NCBI RefSeq assembly: GCF_001541225.1
Contig: NZ_LMTS01000163.1
Coordinates: 51,960-84,687 of the forward strand
DNA length: 32,728 bases
Direction of reading: 5' to 3'
Source: Variovorax sp. WDL1
GTDB taxonomy: Bacteria; Pseudomonadota; Gammaproteobacteria; Burkholderiales; Burkholderiaceae_C
Made by a program: the position numbers and the translations under genes. Positions 25,352 to 32,728 of the stretch are shown piece by piece. How positions within the stretch are numbered: position 1 is the first letter of the stretch; each line of letters begins with the position of its first letter. Below the pieces are notes generated by a model. It ran no database searches and had not been told where the DNA came from. It saw nothing but the letters and a program-made list of their open reading frames with translations.

Positions 25352-26359
25352 CTACTGCACGAAGCCGATCCGGCTGCGCCCCGGGCCGGCGCGCGGCAGG
25401 TCCTCGACGCGCACCTCGCCGCGCCCGGCCAGGCGGGCGTTGCCGAAACCGGTCATCAGCGCGCGCCGCATCTCGCGCGGCGCCAGCGTGGCGAGGTGGT
25501 CGAGCACGTCGTCCTGCGGCTCCTCGGCCAGCAGCCGGCCCCAGTCGTGCGCGTTGCGGATCGACGCGTAGAGCTGGCTCGCGATCTGCCGGGCTGCCTC
25601 GGGCGAGGGCGCATCGATCTCGAACACGTTCATGCGATTGAGGATCGGCTCGGGAATGCCGCGGACGTCATTTGCGGTCGTGACCCAGATCACCTGGCTG
25701 GCATCGATCGGCACCTCCGCGAATTCGTCGACGAAGGCATGGGCGGTGTCGTGCTCCAGCAGGCCGTAGAGCGCGCCCAGCGGGTCGTACTGCACATCGG
25801 CACCGGCCTTGTCGATCTCGTCGATCACCATCACCGGGTTGGCGTACTGGCCATCGACCAGGGCCTCGAACACCTTGCCGGGCTTGGCGCCCTTCCATTG
25901 CGAGGAGGCGCCGGAGAGCAGCCAGCCTGCAGTCATCGAGCTCATCGGGACCAGCGACATGCCGGTGCCCAGCAGCTCGGCCAGGCGCCTGGCGAAATGA
26001 GTCTTGCCGATGCCGGGCGGGCCCAGCAGGAGCATGGGCGTGACCTCGAGCCCGTCGCGGCTGTCCTGCGCCAGCGCGACATGGCGCCGCACGTCGTCCA
26101 GCACCTCGGCGAAATTGGGCAGTTCGGCGTAGAGCGCGGCCATCTGGGGCACGCCGCTGGGCTTGACCTGGAAGCGCTCGGGGCCGCGTTCGAGCATGCG
26201 TTCGTAAGTGGTGCGCAGGTGCTCGTGGTCGCGGTCGGGCAGCTTCGCGAGCTTGCGCTCGACATCGTGCGTGCGGAACACGCTGCGCAGATGCGCCACC
26301 GGCAACTGAAAGGACGAGGCAGACGCCGGGGCCAGCTCGCGGGATGGGCGGGAATCCAT
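25352..26359 (-). CDS. Stand-alone Lon-like AAA+ ATPase
   Basis: A 335-residue ATPase. Residues 1-60 are variable and polar, 61-105 helical, and 106-300 form the AAA+ module: Walker A GPPGIGKT (113-120), Walker B VMVIDE (176-181) followed by IDKA as in Lon, sensor 1 WVTTAN (N230) and a likely arginine finger R242 (PEPILNRMNVFEI). The small alpha-helical lid follows, with sensor 2 in LAPREMRRALMTGF. The closest recognisable module is that of Lon protease, but no Lon N-domain or Ser-Lys peptidase domain is present. It may be a chaperone-like remodeller or work with an unlinked partner. ATG at 26359 has a strong GGAGG nine bases upstream. Confidence 0.85.
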   Translation of the reverse strand: MDSRPSRELAPASASSFQLPVAHLRSVFRTHDVERKLAKLPDRDHEHLRTTYERMLERGPERFQVKPSGVPQMAALYAELPNFAEVLDDVRRHVALAQDSRDGLEVTPMLLLGPPGIGKTHFARRLAELLGTGMSLVPMSSMTAGWLLSGASSQWKGAKPGKVFEALVDGQYANPVMVIDEIDKAGADVQYDPLGALYGLLEHDTAHAFVDEFAEVPIDASQVIWVTTANDVRGIPEPILNRMNVFEIDAPSPEAARQIASQLYASIRNAHDWGRLLAEEPQDDVLDHLATLAPREMRRALMTGFGNARLAGRGEVRVEDLPRAGPGRSRIGFVQ

Positions 26360-26456
26360 TTTCAGACCTCCGTTCGATCACACTTTGACACAGCATAAGC
26401 CGTGCCCGGTGTCGGCGGTTGTCCAGGTTTTCTCGCTTCGAGGGCTTTTAGGCGGG

Positions 26457-26951
26457 TCAGACGCCGCCCTGGGGATGCGTCGGGTCGACCCAGAGCACCG
26501 ATTCAGGCTTCTCGACCGGCTCGATGTCGAGGTTGATGGCCACCGCCTCTCCGTCGCTGCGGCACAGCACGCACTCGAGCGGTTCGGTCGGGCTGGCGTT
26601 GATTTCCTGGTGCGGCACATAGGGCGGCACGTAGATGAAGTCGCCCTCGCCAGCCTCGGCGGTGAACTCCAGATGTTCGCCCCAGCGCATCCGGGCACGC
26701 CCCCGCACCACGTAGATCACGGATTCCAGATGCCCGTGGTGATGGGCGCCGGTCTTCGCATCGGGATGGATGGTCACCGTGCCGGCCCAGAGCTTCTGGG
26801 CGCCGACGCGCGCGAAATTGATCGCCGCGGCGCGGTTCATCCCGGGCGTCTGCGCAGTGTTGGCATCGAGCTGGTTGCCGTGGATCACCCGAACGCCGTC
26901 GTGCTTCCATGCGGCGTCGTTGTGATCATGATCGGAATGTTCGTGGCTCAC
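26457..26951 (-). CDS. Cupin domain-containing protein
   Basis: A 164-residue single-domain cupin. Motif 1 is GAHHHGHLESVIYVVRGRARMRWG (metal-binding His residues and Glu), motif 2 is GDFIYVPPYVPHQEIN (third His). The N-terminus is rich in His and Asp (SHEHSDHDHND) and could bind metal. Such small cupins act as sugar-phosphate isomerases, dioxygenases or simple ligand binders; the function of this one cannot be named. The start is GTG at 26951 with GAAGG seven bases upstream; no in-frame ATG precedes the conserved region. It lies behind the tandem structured repeats, downstream of grxD, and 97 bases before the AAA+ gene. Confidence 0.85.
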   Translation of the reverse strand: MSHEHSDHDHNDAAWKHDGVRVIHGNQLDANTAQTPGMNRAAAINFARVGAQKLWAGTVTIHPDAKTGAHHHGHLESVIYVVRGRARMRWGEHLEFTAEAGEGDFIYVPPYVPHQEINASPTEPLECVLCRSDGEAVAINLDIEPVEKPESVLWVDPTHPQGGV

Positions 26952-26966
26952 GATGCGCCTTCATGG

Positions 26967-26990
26967 CCGGCGAAGCCAGGCCCGTTGGTG
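26967..26990. repeat. Degenerate partial copy of the intergenic repeat
   Basis: CCGGCGAAGCCAGGCCCGTT plus GGTG resembles the first hairpin block of the neighbouring full copies (CCGGCTTTGCCGGGCCGCTG plus GTG), with loop GAA for TTT and a few changes. It abuts the cupin start and suggests a third, decayed unit. Confidence 0.5.
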
Positions 26991-26994
26991 AAAC

Positions 26995-27088
26995 ACCGCG
27001 GAACCGGCTTTGCCGGGCCGCTGGTTTTGCCCCCGGTAGGGGGTGGGCGCCCGACACGAAGTGCGGGCAACCTGGGGGCGAGCAACAT
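26995..27088. repeat. Structured intergenic repeat, copy 1
   Basis: A 94-base unit made of three consecutive hairpins: CCGGC-TTT-GCCGG (27004-27016), CCCCC-GGTA-GGGGG (27030-27043), and GCCCG-A-CAC-GAA-GTG-CGGGC (27049-27068). It is repeated with few changes at 27093-27185 (period 98). I remember similar elements scattered in Variovorax and Acidovorax genomes. It lies between grxD and the cupin gene and would be transcribed from the grxD side. The unit encodes no plausible protein. Confidence 0.85.
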
Positions 27089-27092
27089 TCCC

Positions 27093-27185
27093 ACCGCGGA
27101 ACCGGCTTTGCCGGGCCGCTGGTGTGGCCCCGGTAGGGGCTGGGCGCCCGACACGAAGTGCGGGCAACCTGAGGGCGGGCAACAT
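27093..27185. repeat. Structured intergenic repeat, copy 2
   Basis: A 93-base copy ending next to the grxD stop codon. Its first and third hairpins are identical to copy 1. In the second, CCCCC/GGGGG becomes GCCCC/GGGGC (27127-27131 with 27136-27140), so the outermost pair is swapped from C-G to G-C with pairing kept. This compensatory change supports a selected or mobility-related stem structure. Confidence 0.85.
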
Positions 27186-27512
27186 CTACGCCGGGCTGCC
27201 GTTGAGCATCTGCTGCAGCTCCCCGGATTCGTACATCTCCATCAGGATGTCCGAGCCGCCGACGAATTCGCCCTTGACGTAGAGCTGCGGGATGGTCGGC
27301 CAGTTGCTGTATTCCTTGATGCCCTGGCGGATGCCTTCGTCCTCGAGCACATTGACGGTCTTGAGCGTGCGGGTGTCGACGCCCACCGCCTTCAGGATCT
27401 GAATCGCGCGGCCCGAGAAGCCGCACATCGGAAAGCTGGCGTTGCCCTTCATGAAGAGCACGAGATCGTTGGTCTTGACGAGATCGTCGATGCGCTGCTG
27501 GACTTCGGACAT
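27186..27512 (-). CDS. grxD: Grx4-family monothiol glutaredoxin
   Basis: A 108-residue glutaredoxin with the monothiol CGFS active site at C30-S33 (SFPMCGFSGRA), the TIPQLYVKGEFVGGSDIL glutathione/[2Fe-2S]-binding segment and full family length. Grx4 proteins carry and deliver iron-sulfur clusters, often with BolA. ATG at 27512 lies 29 bases after the prmC stop, with GGAGAGGCC just upstream. It is the last gene of the hemA-prfA-prmC-grxD run and its stop abuts the structured repeats. Confidence 0.97.
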   Translation of the reverse strand: MSEVQQRIDDLVKTNDLVLFMKGNASFPMCGFSGRAIQILKAVGVDTRTLKTVNVLEDEGIRQGIKEYSNWPTIPQLYVKGEFVGGSDILMEMYESGELQQMLNGSPA

Positions 27513-27541
27513 AGGCCTCTCCAAAAAATGAGTTGGGCGGA

Positions 27542-28396
27542 TTATTTCACCGTGCGCCAGATCCCGCCCGAGCAGCGCGCGATGCCTGCCAGGTCGTCGC
27601 GGCTTTGCACCTCGGCGAAGCCGTGGCGCGCAAGCAGGGCGCGCACGGATGCGGCCTGGTCGTGCCCATGCTCGAGAAGCAGCCACCCGCCCACGCGCAG
27701 ATGCGCAGGCGCGGCCTCGACGATGCGGCGGATGTCGTCCAGCCCGTCCGCGCCCGACACCAGTGCGCCCAAGGGCTCGTGGCGCAAGGCGGTGAGGTGC
27801 GGGTCGCCCGCGGCGACGTAGGGCGGATTGGAAACCACCAGGTCCAGGTCCGTGTCCGCGCCTTCCAGCCAGTCGGCCTCGGCGAAGCGGACCGCCAGCC
27901 CGAGATGCTTCGCGTTGGCTCGGGCCACCGCCAGGGCGCCGGCGCTGCGGTCGACTGCCGTGACCTTGGCATCGGGCCGGGCGTGCTGGATCGCCAGCGC
28001 GATCGCGCCGCTGCCGGTGCCCAGGTCGAGCACCACGGGCGACGTGCGGCCCTGCAGGCATTGCAGCGCCCAGGCGACCAAGGTCTCGGTATCGGGTCGC
28101 GGCACCAGCACGCGCGCGTCGACCTGCAGGCCAAGCCCGTAGAACTCCTTCTGGCCTACCAGGTAGGCCACCGGCTCGCCAGCCACGCGGCGGGCGCAGA
28201 GCCCGGCAAAGGGCGGCCAGACGGCATCGGGCAGGATGTCGGTGTCGTGCGCCAGCAGCCAGGCCCGGTCGCCCGAAGGCCGGCCGAGCACGTGCAGGAG
28301 CAACAGCTGGGCGTCGAGCCGCTCCACGCCCAGCGCGGCCGCCGCCGCCAGCATCTGCGCCGCGGTCGATGGCGACTGGCCGTCTTTGGACGTCAT
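27542..28396 (-). CDS. prmC: Peptide chain release factor N5-glutamine methyltransferase
   Basis: A 284-residue SAM-dependent enzyme that methylates the Gln of the GGQ motif in RF1 and RF2. The N-terminal helical domain (1 to about 85) ends in [27 protein letters not shown], the family hallmark. The Rossmann domain has the SAM loop DLGTGSG (124-130) and the catalytic NPPY (190-193). Its ATG overlaps the prfA stop by four bases (ATGA), so enzyme and substrate are co-translated. The C-terminus ([14 protein letters not shown]) is complete. Confidence 0.97.
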   Translation of the reverse strand: MTSKDGQSPSTAAQMLAAAAALGVERLDAQLLLLHVLGRPSGDRAWLLAHDTDILPDAVWPPFAGLCARRVAGEPVAYLVGQKEFYGLGLQVDARVLVPRPDTETLVAWALQCLQGRTSPVVLDLGTGSGAIALAIQHARPDAKVTAVDRSAGALAVARANAKHLGLAVRFAEADWLEGADTDLDLVVSNPPYVAAGDPHLTALRHEPLGALVSGADGLDDIRRIVEAAPAHLRVGGWLLLEHGHDQAASVRALLARHGFAEVQSRDDLAGIARCSGGIWRTVK

Positions 28397-29481
28397 GCCG
28401 GCAGGCTGGCTTCCAGCTCGGCGAGCTTTTCGGCCTCGCGTGCCGCGCGCAGGGCGTCCAGCACCTCGCCCAGGTCGCCCTCCATGATCGTCTGCAGTTT
28501 GTAGAGCGTGAGGTTGATGCGGTGGTCGGTGAGCCGCCCTTGCGGGAAGTTGTAGGTGCGGATGCGGTCGCTGCGGTCGCCGCTGCCGATCAGGCCCTTG
28601 CGCAGCGCCACATCCTTGGCGGCGCGCTCGCTGCGCTCCTTCTCCTGGATGCGCGCCGACAGCACCTGCAGCGCCTTGGCCTTGTTGCGATGCTGGCTGC
28701 GGTCGTCCTGGCACTCGGCCACGATGCCGGTCGGGATGTGCGTGATGCGCACCGCCGAATCGGTCTTGTTGATGTGCTGGCCGCCGGCGCCGCTCGCGCG
28801 GTAGGTGTCGATGCGCAGGTCGGCCGGGTTGATCTGCACCGCCTGCGCCTCGTCCGGCTCGGCCAGCACCGCAACCGTGCAGGCGCTCGTGTGGATGCGG
28901 CCCTGCGTCTCGGTCGCGGGCACGCGCTGCACCCGGTGGCCCCCGGACTCGAAGCGCAGCCGCCCGAAGACCTCGTCGCCGACCACCCGCATCACCACTT
29001 CCTTGAAGCCGCCCAACTCGCTCTCGCTGGCGCTCACGATCTCGCAGCGCCAGCCGGCCCGCTCGGCGTGGCGCGTGTACATGCGCAGCAGGTCGCCGGC
29101 GAAGAGCGCCGATTCGTCGCCGCCGGTGCCGGCCCGGATCTCGAGGAAGGCATTGCGTGCGTCCTCCGGATCCTTGGGCAGCAGCAGGCGCTGGAGCTCG
29201 TCTTCCAGCGAAATCAGCTCCGCCTCGGCGCTGGCGATCTCTTCTCTTGCCATCTCGGCCATGTCCGGGTCGTCCTGCATCTCGCGCGCGGCCGCCAGGT
29301 CGGATTCGCGCTGGAGGTACCGCTGGTAGCGGCCAGCCACCTGCGTCACCTCGGCATGCTCGCGCGAGATGTTCCGGTACTGGGTCATGTCGGACATGAT
29401 GTCTTCGCGCGAAAGCAGGAAGTCGAGTTCGCCGAGGCGTTGCGCGTAGCGCTCGAGTTGATGGCGGAGGAAGGGTTTCAC
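28393..29481 (-). CDS. prfA: Peptide chain release factor 1
   Basis: A 362-residue RF1, reading UAA and UAG stops. The stop-codon recognition tripeptide PAT is at 188-190 ([11 protein letters not shown]) and the peptidyl-hydrolysis motif GGQ at 233-235 ([11 protein letters not shown]), with the same numbering as in Escherichia coli. The start is GTG at 29481 ([16 protein letters not shown]). The gene is intact, so UAG is expected to be read as stop in this organism; this bears on the amber codon at 252-254. It is second in the hemA operon, and a nested hairpin lies in the 87-base gap before it. Confidence 0.98.
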   Translation of the reverse strand: MKPFLRHQLERYAQRLGELDFLLSREDIMSDMTQYRNISREHAEVTQVAGRYQRYLQRESDLAAAREMQDDPDMAEMAREEIASAEAELISLEDELQRLLLPKDPEDARNAFLEIRAGTGGDESALFAGDLLRMYTRHAERAGWRCEIVSASESELGGFKEVVMRVVGDEVFGRLRFESGGHRVQRVPATETQGRIHTSACTVAVLAEPDEAQAVQINPADLRIDTYRASGAGGQHINKTDSAVRITHIPTGIVAECQDDRSQHRNKAKALQVLSARIQEKERSERAAKDVALRKGLIGSGDRSDRIRTYNFPQGRLTDHRINLTLYKLQTIMEGDLGEVLDALRAAREAEKLAELEASLPA

Positions 29482-29530
29482 TGAAAAGTCTTCGAATGCG
29501 GGACCGGGGACCGAACGCAGAGGGCGGTCA

Positions 29531-29564
29531 GCTGTCCGGCGAAGGTCGCCGGGATCAGGACAGC
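29531..29564. other. Nested hairpin between hemA and prfA
   Basis: Outer arms GCTGTCC (29531-29537) and GGACAGC (29558-29564) enclose a perfect inner stem GGCGA/TCGCC (29538-29542 with 29546-29550). It starts four bases after the hemA stop on the minus strand and ends about 50 bases before the prfA start. No T-run follows. It may tune relative expression or protect the hemA mRNA end. Confidence 0.5.
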
Positions 29565-29568
29565 GTCG

Positions 29569-30840
29569 CTAACGCTCTTTGCGCAGGAACAGCCGCGAGA
29601 TGGCCTGCGCCGTGTGCTCGCGCGCCGCGGCATCCCCCGCATGCAGCTCGGCCATGGCGCCGTGCAGCATCTTCTGCGTGAGCCCGCGGGACAGCGCCTC
29701 CAGCACGGCCTCTACCGGCTCGCCCTTGGCCAGCAGCTTGCGAGCGCGGCCCAGTTCCGCGGCGCGCCATTCGTCAGCCTGGGCGTTGAGCTGCTGGATC
29801 AGCGGCACGCTGCCGCGCTGGTCCAGCCAGTGCATGAAGCTCCGAACCCCGGCATCGATGATCACCTCGGCCTCGGCCACGGCAGCCTGGCGACTGGCAT
29901 GGCCCTGTTGCACGACCTGGGCCAGGTCATCGACGGTGTAGAGGTAGATGTCCTCGAGCGCCTTCACTTCGACCTCGATGTCGCGCGGCACGGCCAGGTC
30001 GACCATGAACATCGGGCGGTGCTTGCGCAGCTTGAGCGCTCGCTCGACCGCGCCGAGGCCTATCAGCGGCAGCGTGCTGGCGGTGCAGCTCACGACGATG
30101 TCGAACTCGGCAAGGCGCGCCGGCAGCTCGGCCAGCCGCATGGCCTCGCCGCCGAAGCGCGAGGCCAGCTTCTCGCCGCGTTCCAGCGTACGGTTGGCGA
30201 TGACGATGGACTTGGGCTCCCTGGCCGCGAAGTGCGTCGCGGCCAGGTCGATCATCTCGCCCGCGCCGACGAAGAGCACGCGCGTCTCCTTCATGTCTTC
30301 GAACAGCTGGGCCGCCAGGCGCACGGCCGCGGCGGCCATGCTGATCGAGTGGGCGCCGATCTCGGTGGCGGTGCGTACTTCCTTGGCGACGGCGAAGGAG
30401 CGCTGAAACAGCTGGTTCAGCGTGCTGCCGAGCGCGCCCGCAGTCTCGGCGGCGCGTACCGCGTCCTTGATCTGGCCCAGAATCTGGGCCTCGCCCAGCA
30501 CCATCGAGTCGAGGCCGCTGGCAACGCGGAAGGCGTGGCGCGCCGCCTTGTCGTCGTGTAGCGCGTAGGCATGGGAGCGCAGCAGGGCGGGCGCCACGCC
30601 GCCGCTCTGGGCCAGCCAGTCGACCGTGTGATCGAGGGCCATGTGGTCTGCGGCGCAATAGATCTCGGTGCGGTTGCAGGTCGAGATGATGGCCGCTTCC
30701 ACGTCCGGATGCCGGTGCGTGCTGAAGGAGCTGCGCAGGCTCTGCAGCGTGGGCGCGATCTGGTCGATGGCGAACGCGAAGCGACCGCGCAGATCGAGCG
30801 GCGCGGTCGTGTGGTTCAAGCCGAGGGCCCAGACTGACAT
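29569..30840 (-). CDS. hemA: Glutamyl-tRNA reductase
   Basis: A 423-residue enzyme that reduces glutamyl-tRNA to glutamate-1-semialdehyde with NADPH, the committed step of C5-pathway tetrapyrrole synthesis. The N-terminal catalytic domain has [17 protein letters not shown] and the nucleophile C55 in [11 protein letters not shown]. The linker has [20 protein letters not shown]. The NADPH domain starts at [16 protein letters not shown], and a C-terminal helical dimerisation domain follows. ATG at 30840 matches the family N-terminus. There is no Shine-Dalgarno sequence; instead a TATAAT lies only eight bases upstream (30849-30854). It heads the hemA-prfA-prmC-grxD operon. Confidence 0.98.
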   Translation of the reverse strand: MSVWALGLNHTTAPLDLRGRFAFAIDQIAPTLQSLRSSFSTHRHPDVEAAIISTCNRTEIYCAADHMALDHTVDWLAQSGGVAPALLRSHAYALHDDKAARHAFRVASGLDSMVLGEAQILGQIKDAVRAAETAGALGSTLNQLFQRSFAVAKEVRTATEIGAHSISMAAAAVRLAAQLFEDMKETRVLFVGAGEMIDLAATHFAAREPKSIVIANRTLERGEKLASRFGGEAMRLAELPARLAEFDIVVSCTASTLPLIGLGAVERALKLRKHRPMFMVDLAVPRDIEVEVKALEDIYLYTVDDLAQVVQQGHASRQAAVAEAEVIIDAGVRSFMHWLDQRGSVPLIQQLNAQADEWRAAELGRARKLLAKGEPVEAVLEALSRGLTQKMLHGAMAELHAGDAAAREHTAQAISRLFLRKER

Positions 30841-30848
30841 AACGCGGG

Positions 30849-30854
30849 ATTATA
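30849..30854 (-). promoter_or_regulatory. TATAAT hexamer directly before hemA (possible leaderless start)
   Basis: The minus strand reads TATAAT followed by eight bases and the hemA ATG. If used as a -10 box, transcription would begin at or within a base or two of the start codon. No good -35 is visible at 16-18 bases. The hexamer is also part of the small palindrome GGATTTTATAATCC. Confidence 0.3.
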
Positions 30855-30921
30855 AAATCCGCCGCCGGCAGCGGCCGTCCACGCTTGGGATGACCCCGGA
30901 CTGCCGCTTCCTTGCCGCCTC

Positions 30922-31200
30922 ATGTCTGCGCTCGACCTGCTGATCCACCTGCTCAACTTCGCGGCACCGGCCTTCTGCGTCGCCCTCCTGCTGGCCATCC
31001 TGTTCCGGCTCGCGATGCATGGGCGAAGCGTGGCCGTCAGCCTGTGGGTGCAGGTCGCCGTCACCTTCGCAGCCGGGCTCGCGGTCCTGGTCGCCGGCCT
31101 GGTCTACTTTGGCCACGACGGACGCATCGCGACCTATGCCGCCCTGGTGGTGGTGTGCGGCACCACGCAGTGGTGGCTGCTGCGTGGCTGGCGCGGCTGA
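30922..31200 (+). CDS. Small hypothetical membrane protein
   Basis: A 92-residue hydrophobic protein with three predicted membrane helices: residues about 8-28 (LLNFAAPAFCVALLLAILFRLA), 38-62 (AVSLWVQVAVTFAAGLAVLVAGLVYF) and 69-88 (IATYAALVVVCGTTQWWLL), ending RGWRG. No domain is recognised. ATG at 30922 has only a weak ribosome-binding site. It is divergent from hemA by 81 bases and converges on the MscS-type gene (16 bases between stops). GC-rich codon use and the helices suggest a real gene, but no function can be inferred. Confidence 0.65.
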   Translation: MSALDLLIHLLNFAAPAFCVALLLAILFRLAMHGRSVAVSLWVQVAVTFAAGLAVLVAGLVYFGHDGRIATYAALVVVCGTTQWWLLRGWRG

Positions 31201-31216
31201 AGGCGCGCGGACGCGC

Positions 31217-32728
31217 TCACTGCGCGAGCGGGGGGACCGGCGGGGCTGGCGCGGGCGCCGGCGTCGTGCCCTGGGGCGCCGCCACGGCCGGCGCCGCCAG
31301 CGGCAGCCCCGCTTCCTTGAAGCGATCGAGCATGGCGAACAGGACGTCACTGCGCACGCCTCCGGCCAATCGCGGGCTCTGCACGAAAGCGATGGCCTGG
31401 AAGATCAGCATGCCGCCCTCGATGCCTTCGAGCGTGACCGAGGGCGCGGGTGCGACCAGCACGCCGCCGTGGTCGGCGCAGGCCGACAGCATCAGCTCGC
31501 GCGTCAGCTTGGCATCGGTGGACAACGGCATCGGCAGCCGGATCAGCACCCGGCCCTCGGCGTTGGTGAGGGTCATGTTGCGAACGGTCTTGGTGATGAA
31601 CTCCGAGTTCGGGACGATCAGCGTGGAACGGTCGGCCAGCTGGATCTCGGTGGCGCGCACATTGATGCGCCGCACGTCACCCTCGGCCGTGCCCAGCACG
31701 ACCCAGTCGCCGACCTTGACCGGCCGCTCGGCCAGCAGGATCAGCCCCGAGATGAAGTTCTGCACGATCGCCTGCAGGCCGAAGCCGATGCCCACCGAAA
31801 GCGCGCTCGCCACCCATGCGATGCGCTCGATGCCGATTCCCAGCGCCGATAGCCCGATCGCGATCACCACGGCGCCGCCCACGTAGCCGAGCAGCGTGGT
31901 GATCGAGCTCTGCATGCCGGGCTCGAGCGCAGTTTCCGGCAGGTAGCGCGCCTCCAGCCACTTCTTGAATACGCGCAGGGCAACGAAGCCGACGGCCAGC
32001 ACCGCGACGGCGCTGAAGATCGCGCCCGGCACCAGCTGGAATTCGCCGATCTTGAGGCCGGTGCCGAACTGCCCGCTGCGCTGGAACACCTCTCCGGGGC
32101 CCGTGCCAAGTGGCGTGGCCAGCGCGATCAGCAGATAGAAGAAGAGCGCGACCCGGGCCAGCCCCGAGAGCACGACGGCGGCCTGGTCCAGCGTCCGCGG
32201 CGCAAACCCGAAGCTCTTCTGCAGCTTCTGGCCAAGCTCGCTTTTCGAGGCCACCGTCGCCATGAACAGGTCGTCGGCGAACTTGAAGAGCAGGTAGAAG
32301 GCCGAGGCGACGATGCCGCTCCAGGTCAGCTGGTTGGCCAGGAAGCTGGCCAGCGCCACGTAGCCGATGCCCACCAGCACCCAGATCACGATCACCGCCA
32401 GCGCCACGGCGCTCAGCAGGAAGCTGATCCAGAGCGGGCGTTCGGGCTCGCCGGGCGGCGGCTCTCCCGCCTCCGCCGTCGCAGTTCCATCGGGCGCGGG
32501 TACGGCGGGCTCGTGCAGGCGCAGCAGCATCATGCCGATCAGCGCCGTCAGCGCCAGCGCGGTGACCACGTGAGTGGCGACCACGGCCGCGAAGCTGGCG
32601 TCGACGATCGCATTGACCTGGCTCGGCACCCACACCAGCACCCCGATCACGGCCGTGAGCCAGGGGAAAGGCGCGAGCCGCCGCGCCATCGTGTCTGGAA
32701 TCGGCGGCAGCCGCCACGAGGGCCGCTT
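31217..32728 (-). CDS. MscS-family mechanosensitive ion channel, 5' end beyond the window
   Basis: The frame stays open to the window edge. The first in-window ATG (32689) is preceded by in-frame codons for KRPSWRLPPIPDT without a stop, so the N-terminus lies outside; DUF3772-type channels are near 800 residues. The part seen (504 codons including the stop) has membrane segments, an acidic/proline linker (PDGTATAEAGEPPPGEPERP) and more membrane helices. The MscS pore and beta domain follow (GYVGGAVVIAIGLSALGI, SVGIGFGLQAIVQNFISGLILLAERPVKVGDWV, STLIVPNSEFITKTVRN). A Pro/Ala-rich tail ends the protein (PQGTTPAPAPAPPVPPLAQ). It releases solutes under hypo-osmotic shock in the inner membrane. 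Confidence 0.9.
   Translation of the reverse strand, partial: KRPSWRLPPIPDTMARRLAPFPWLTAVIGVLVWVPSQVNAIVDASFAAVVATHVVTALALTALIGMMLLRLHEPAVPAPDGTATAEAGEPPPGEPERPLWISFLLSAVALAVIVIWVLVGIGYVALASFLANQLTWSGIVASAFYLLFKFADDLFMATVASKSELGQKLQKSFGFAPRTLDQAAVVLSGLARVALFFYLLIALATPLGTGPGEVFQRSGQFGTGLKIGEFQLVPGAIFSAVAVLAVGFVALRVFKKWLEARYLPETALEPGMQSSITTLLGYVGGAVVIAIGLSALGIGIERIAWVASALSVGIGFGLQAIVQNFISGLILLAERPVKVGDWVVLGTAEGDVRRINVRATEIQLADRSTLIVPNSEFITKTVRNMTLTNAEGRVLIRLPMPLSTDAKLTRELMLSACADHGGVLVAPAPSVTLEGIEGGMLIFQAIAFVQSPRLAGGVRSDVLFAMLDRFKEAGLPLAAPAVAAPQGTTPAPAPAPPVPPLAQ

Overview
The window is a GC-rich (roughly two-thirds G+C by eye) stretch of a betaproteobacterial chromosome. The order ispB / rplU-rpmA-obgE-proB / rppH-proS and the hemA-prfA-prmC-grxD operon are typical of Burkholderiales. 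The protein sequences and a structured intergenic repeat point to Comamonadaceae, most likely Variovorax or a near relative; this placement is from memory, not a search. There is no prophage, insertion sequence or CRISPR array, and no gene-free stretch longer than 300 bases.

Layout. Positions 1-2792 (+) hold a LytS/AlgZ-type sensor kinase gene interrupted by an in-frame amber codon just before its phospho-acceptor histidine, an intact LytTR response regulator, and an AI-2E-family permease. A small DUF3606 gene follows on the minus strand. Positions 3124-9490 (all minus) form the accessory heart of the window. In transcription order they are an arylmalonate decarboxylase homologue, a LysR regulator overlapping it by 17 bases, an enolase-superfamily (mandelate racemase-like) enzyme with several unusual active-site residues, a Bug/TctC solute-binding protein, and two tandem FMN-dependent alpha-hydroxy-acid dehydrogenases. 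This looks like an undescribed catabolic unit for a substituted malonate or 2-hydroxy acid. Positions 9568-15110 (minus) carry a Tat-exported phosphocholine-type phospholipase C, an RpiR/SIS regulator and penicillin-binding protein 1C, whose gene carries an in-frame REP-like insertion.

Positions 15373-24000 are mostly housekeeping: a tiny lipoprotein, a DUF2277 protein, tRNA-Pro(CGG), ispB, rplU-rpmA-obgE-proB, a CNP1-like lipoprotein with rppH, and proS with a lytic transglycosylase. Positions 23972-30840 (minus) run hemA, prfA, prmC, grxD, two copies of a roughly 94-base three-hairpin repeat, a cupin, a stand-alone Lon-like AAA+ ATPase and a CorC/HlyC-type membrane protein. The window ends with a small membrane protein (+) and the C-terminal part of an MscS-family channel (-) that continues beyond the edge.

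The main points for follow-up are the decarboxylase/racemase-like/dehydrogenase cluster, the amber-interrupted kinase, the intragenic repeat in pbpC, the covarying tandem repeat beside grxD, and the hairpin at the 5' end of the rplU mRNA.
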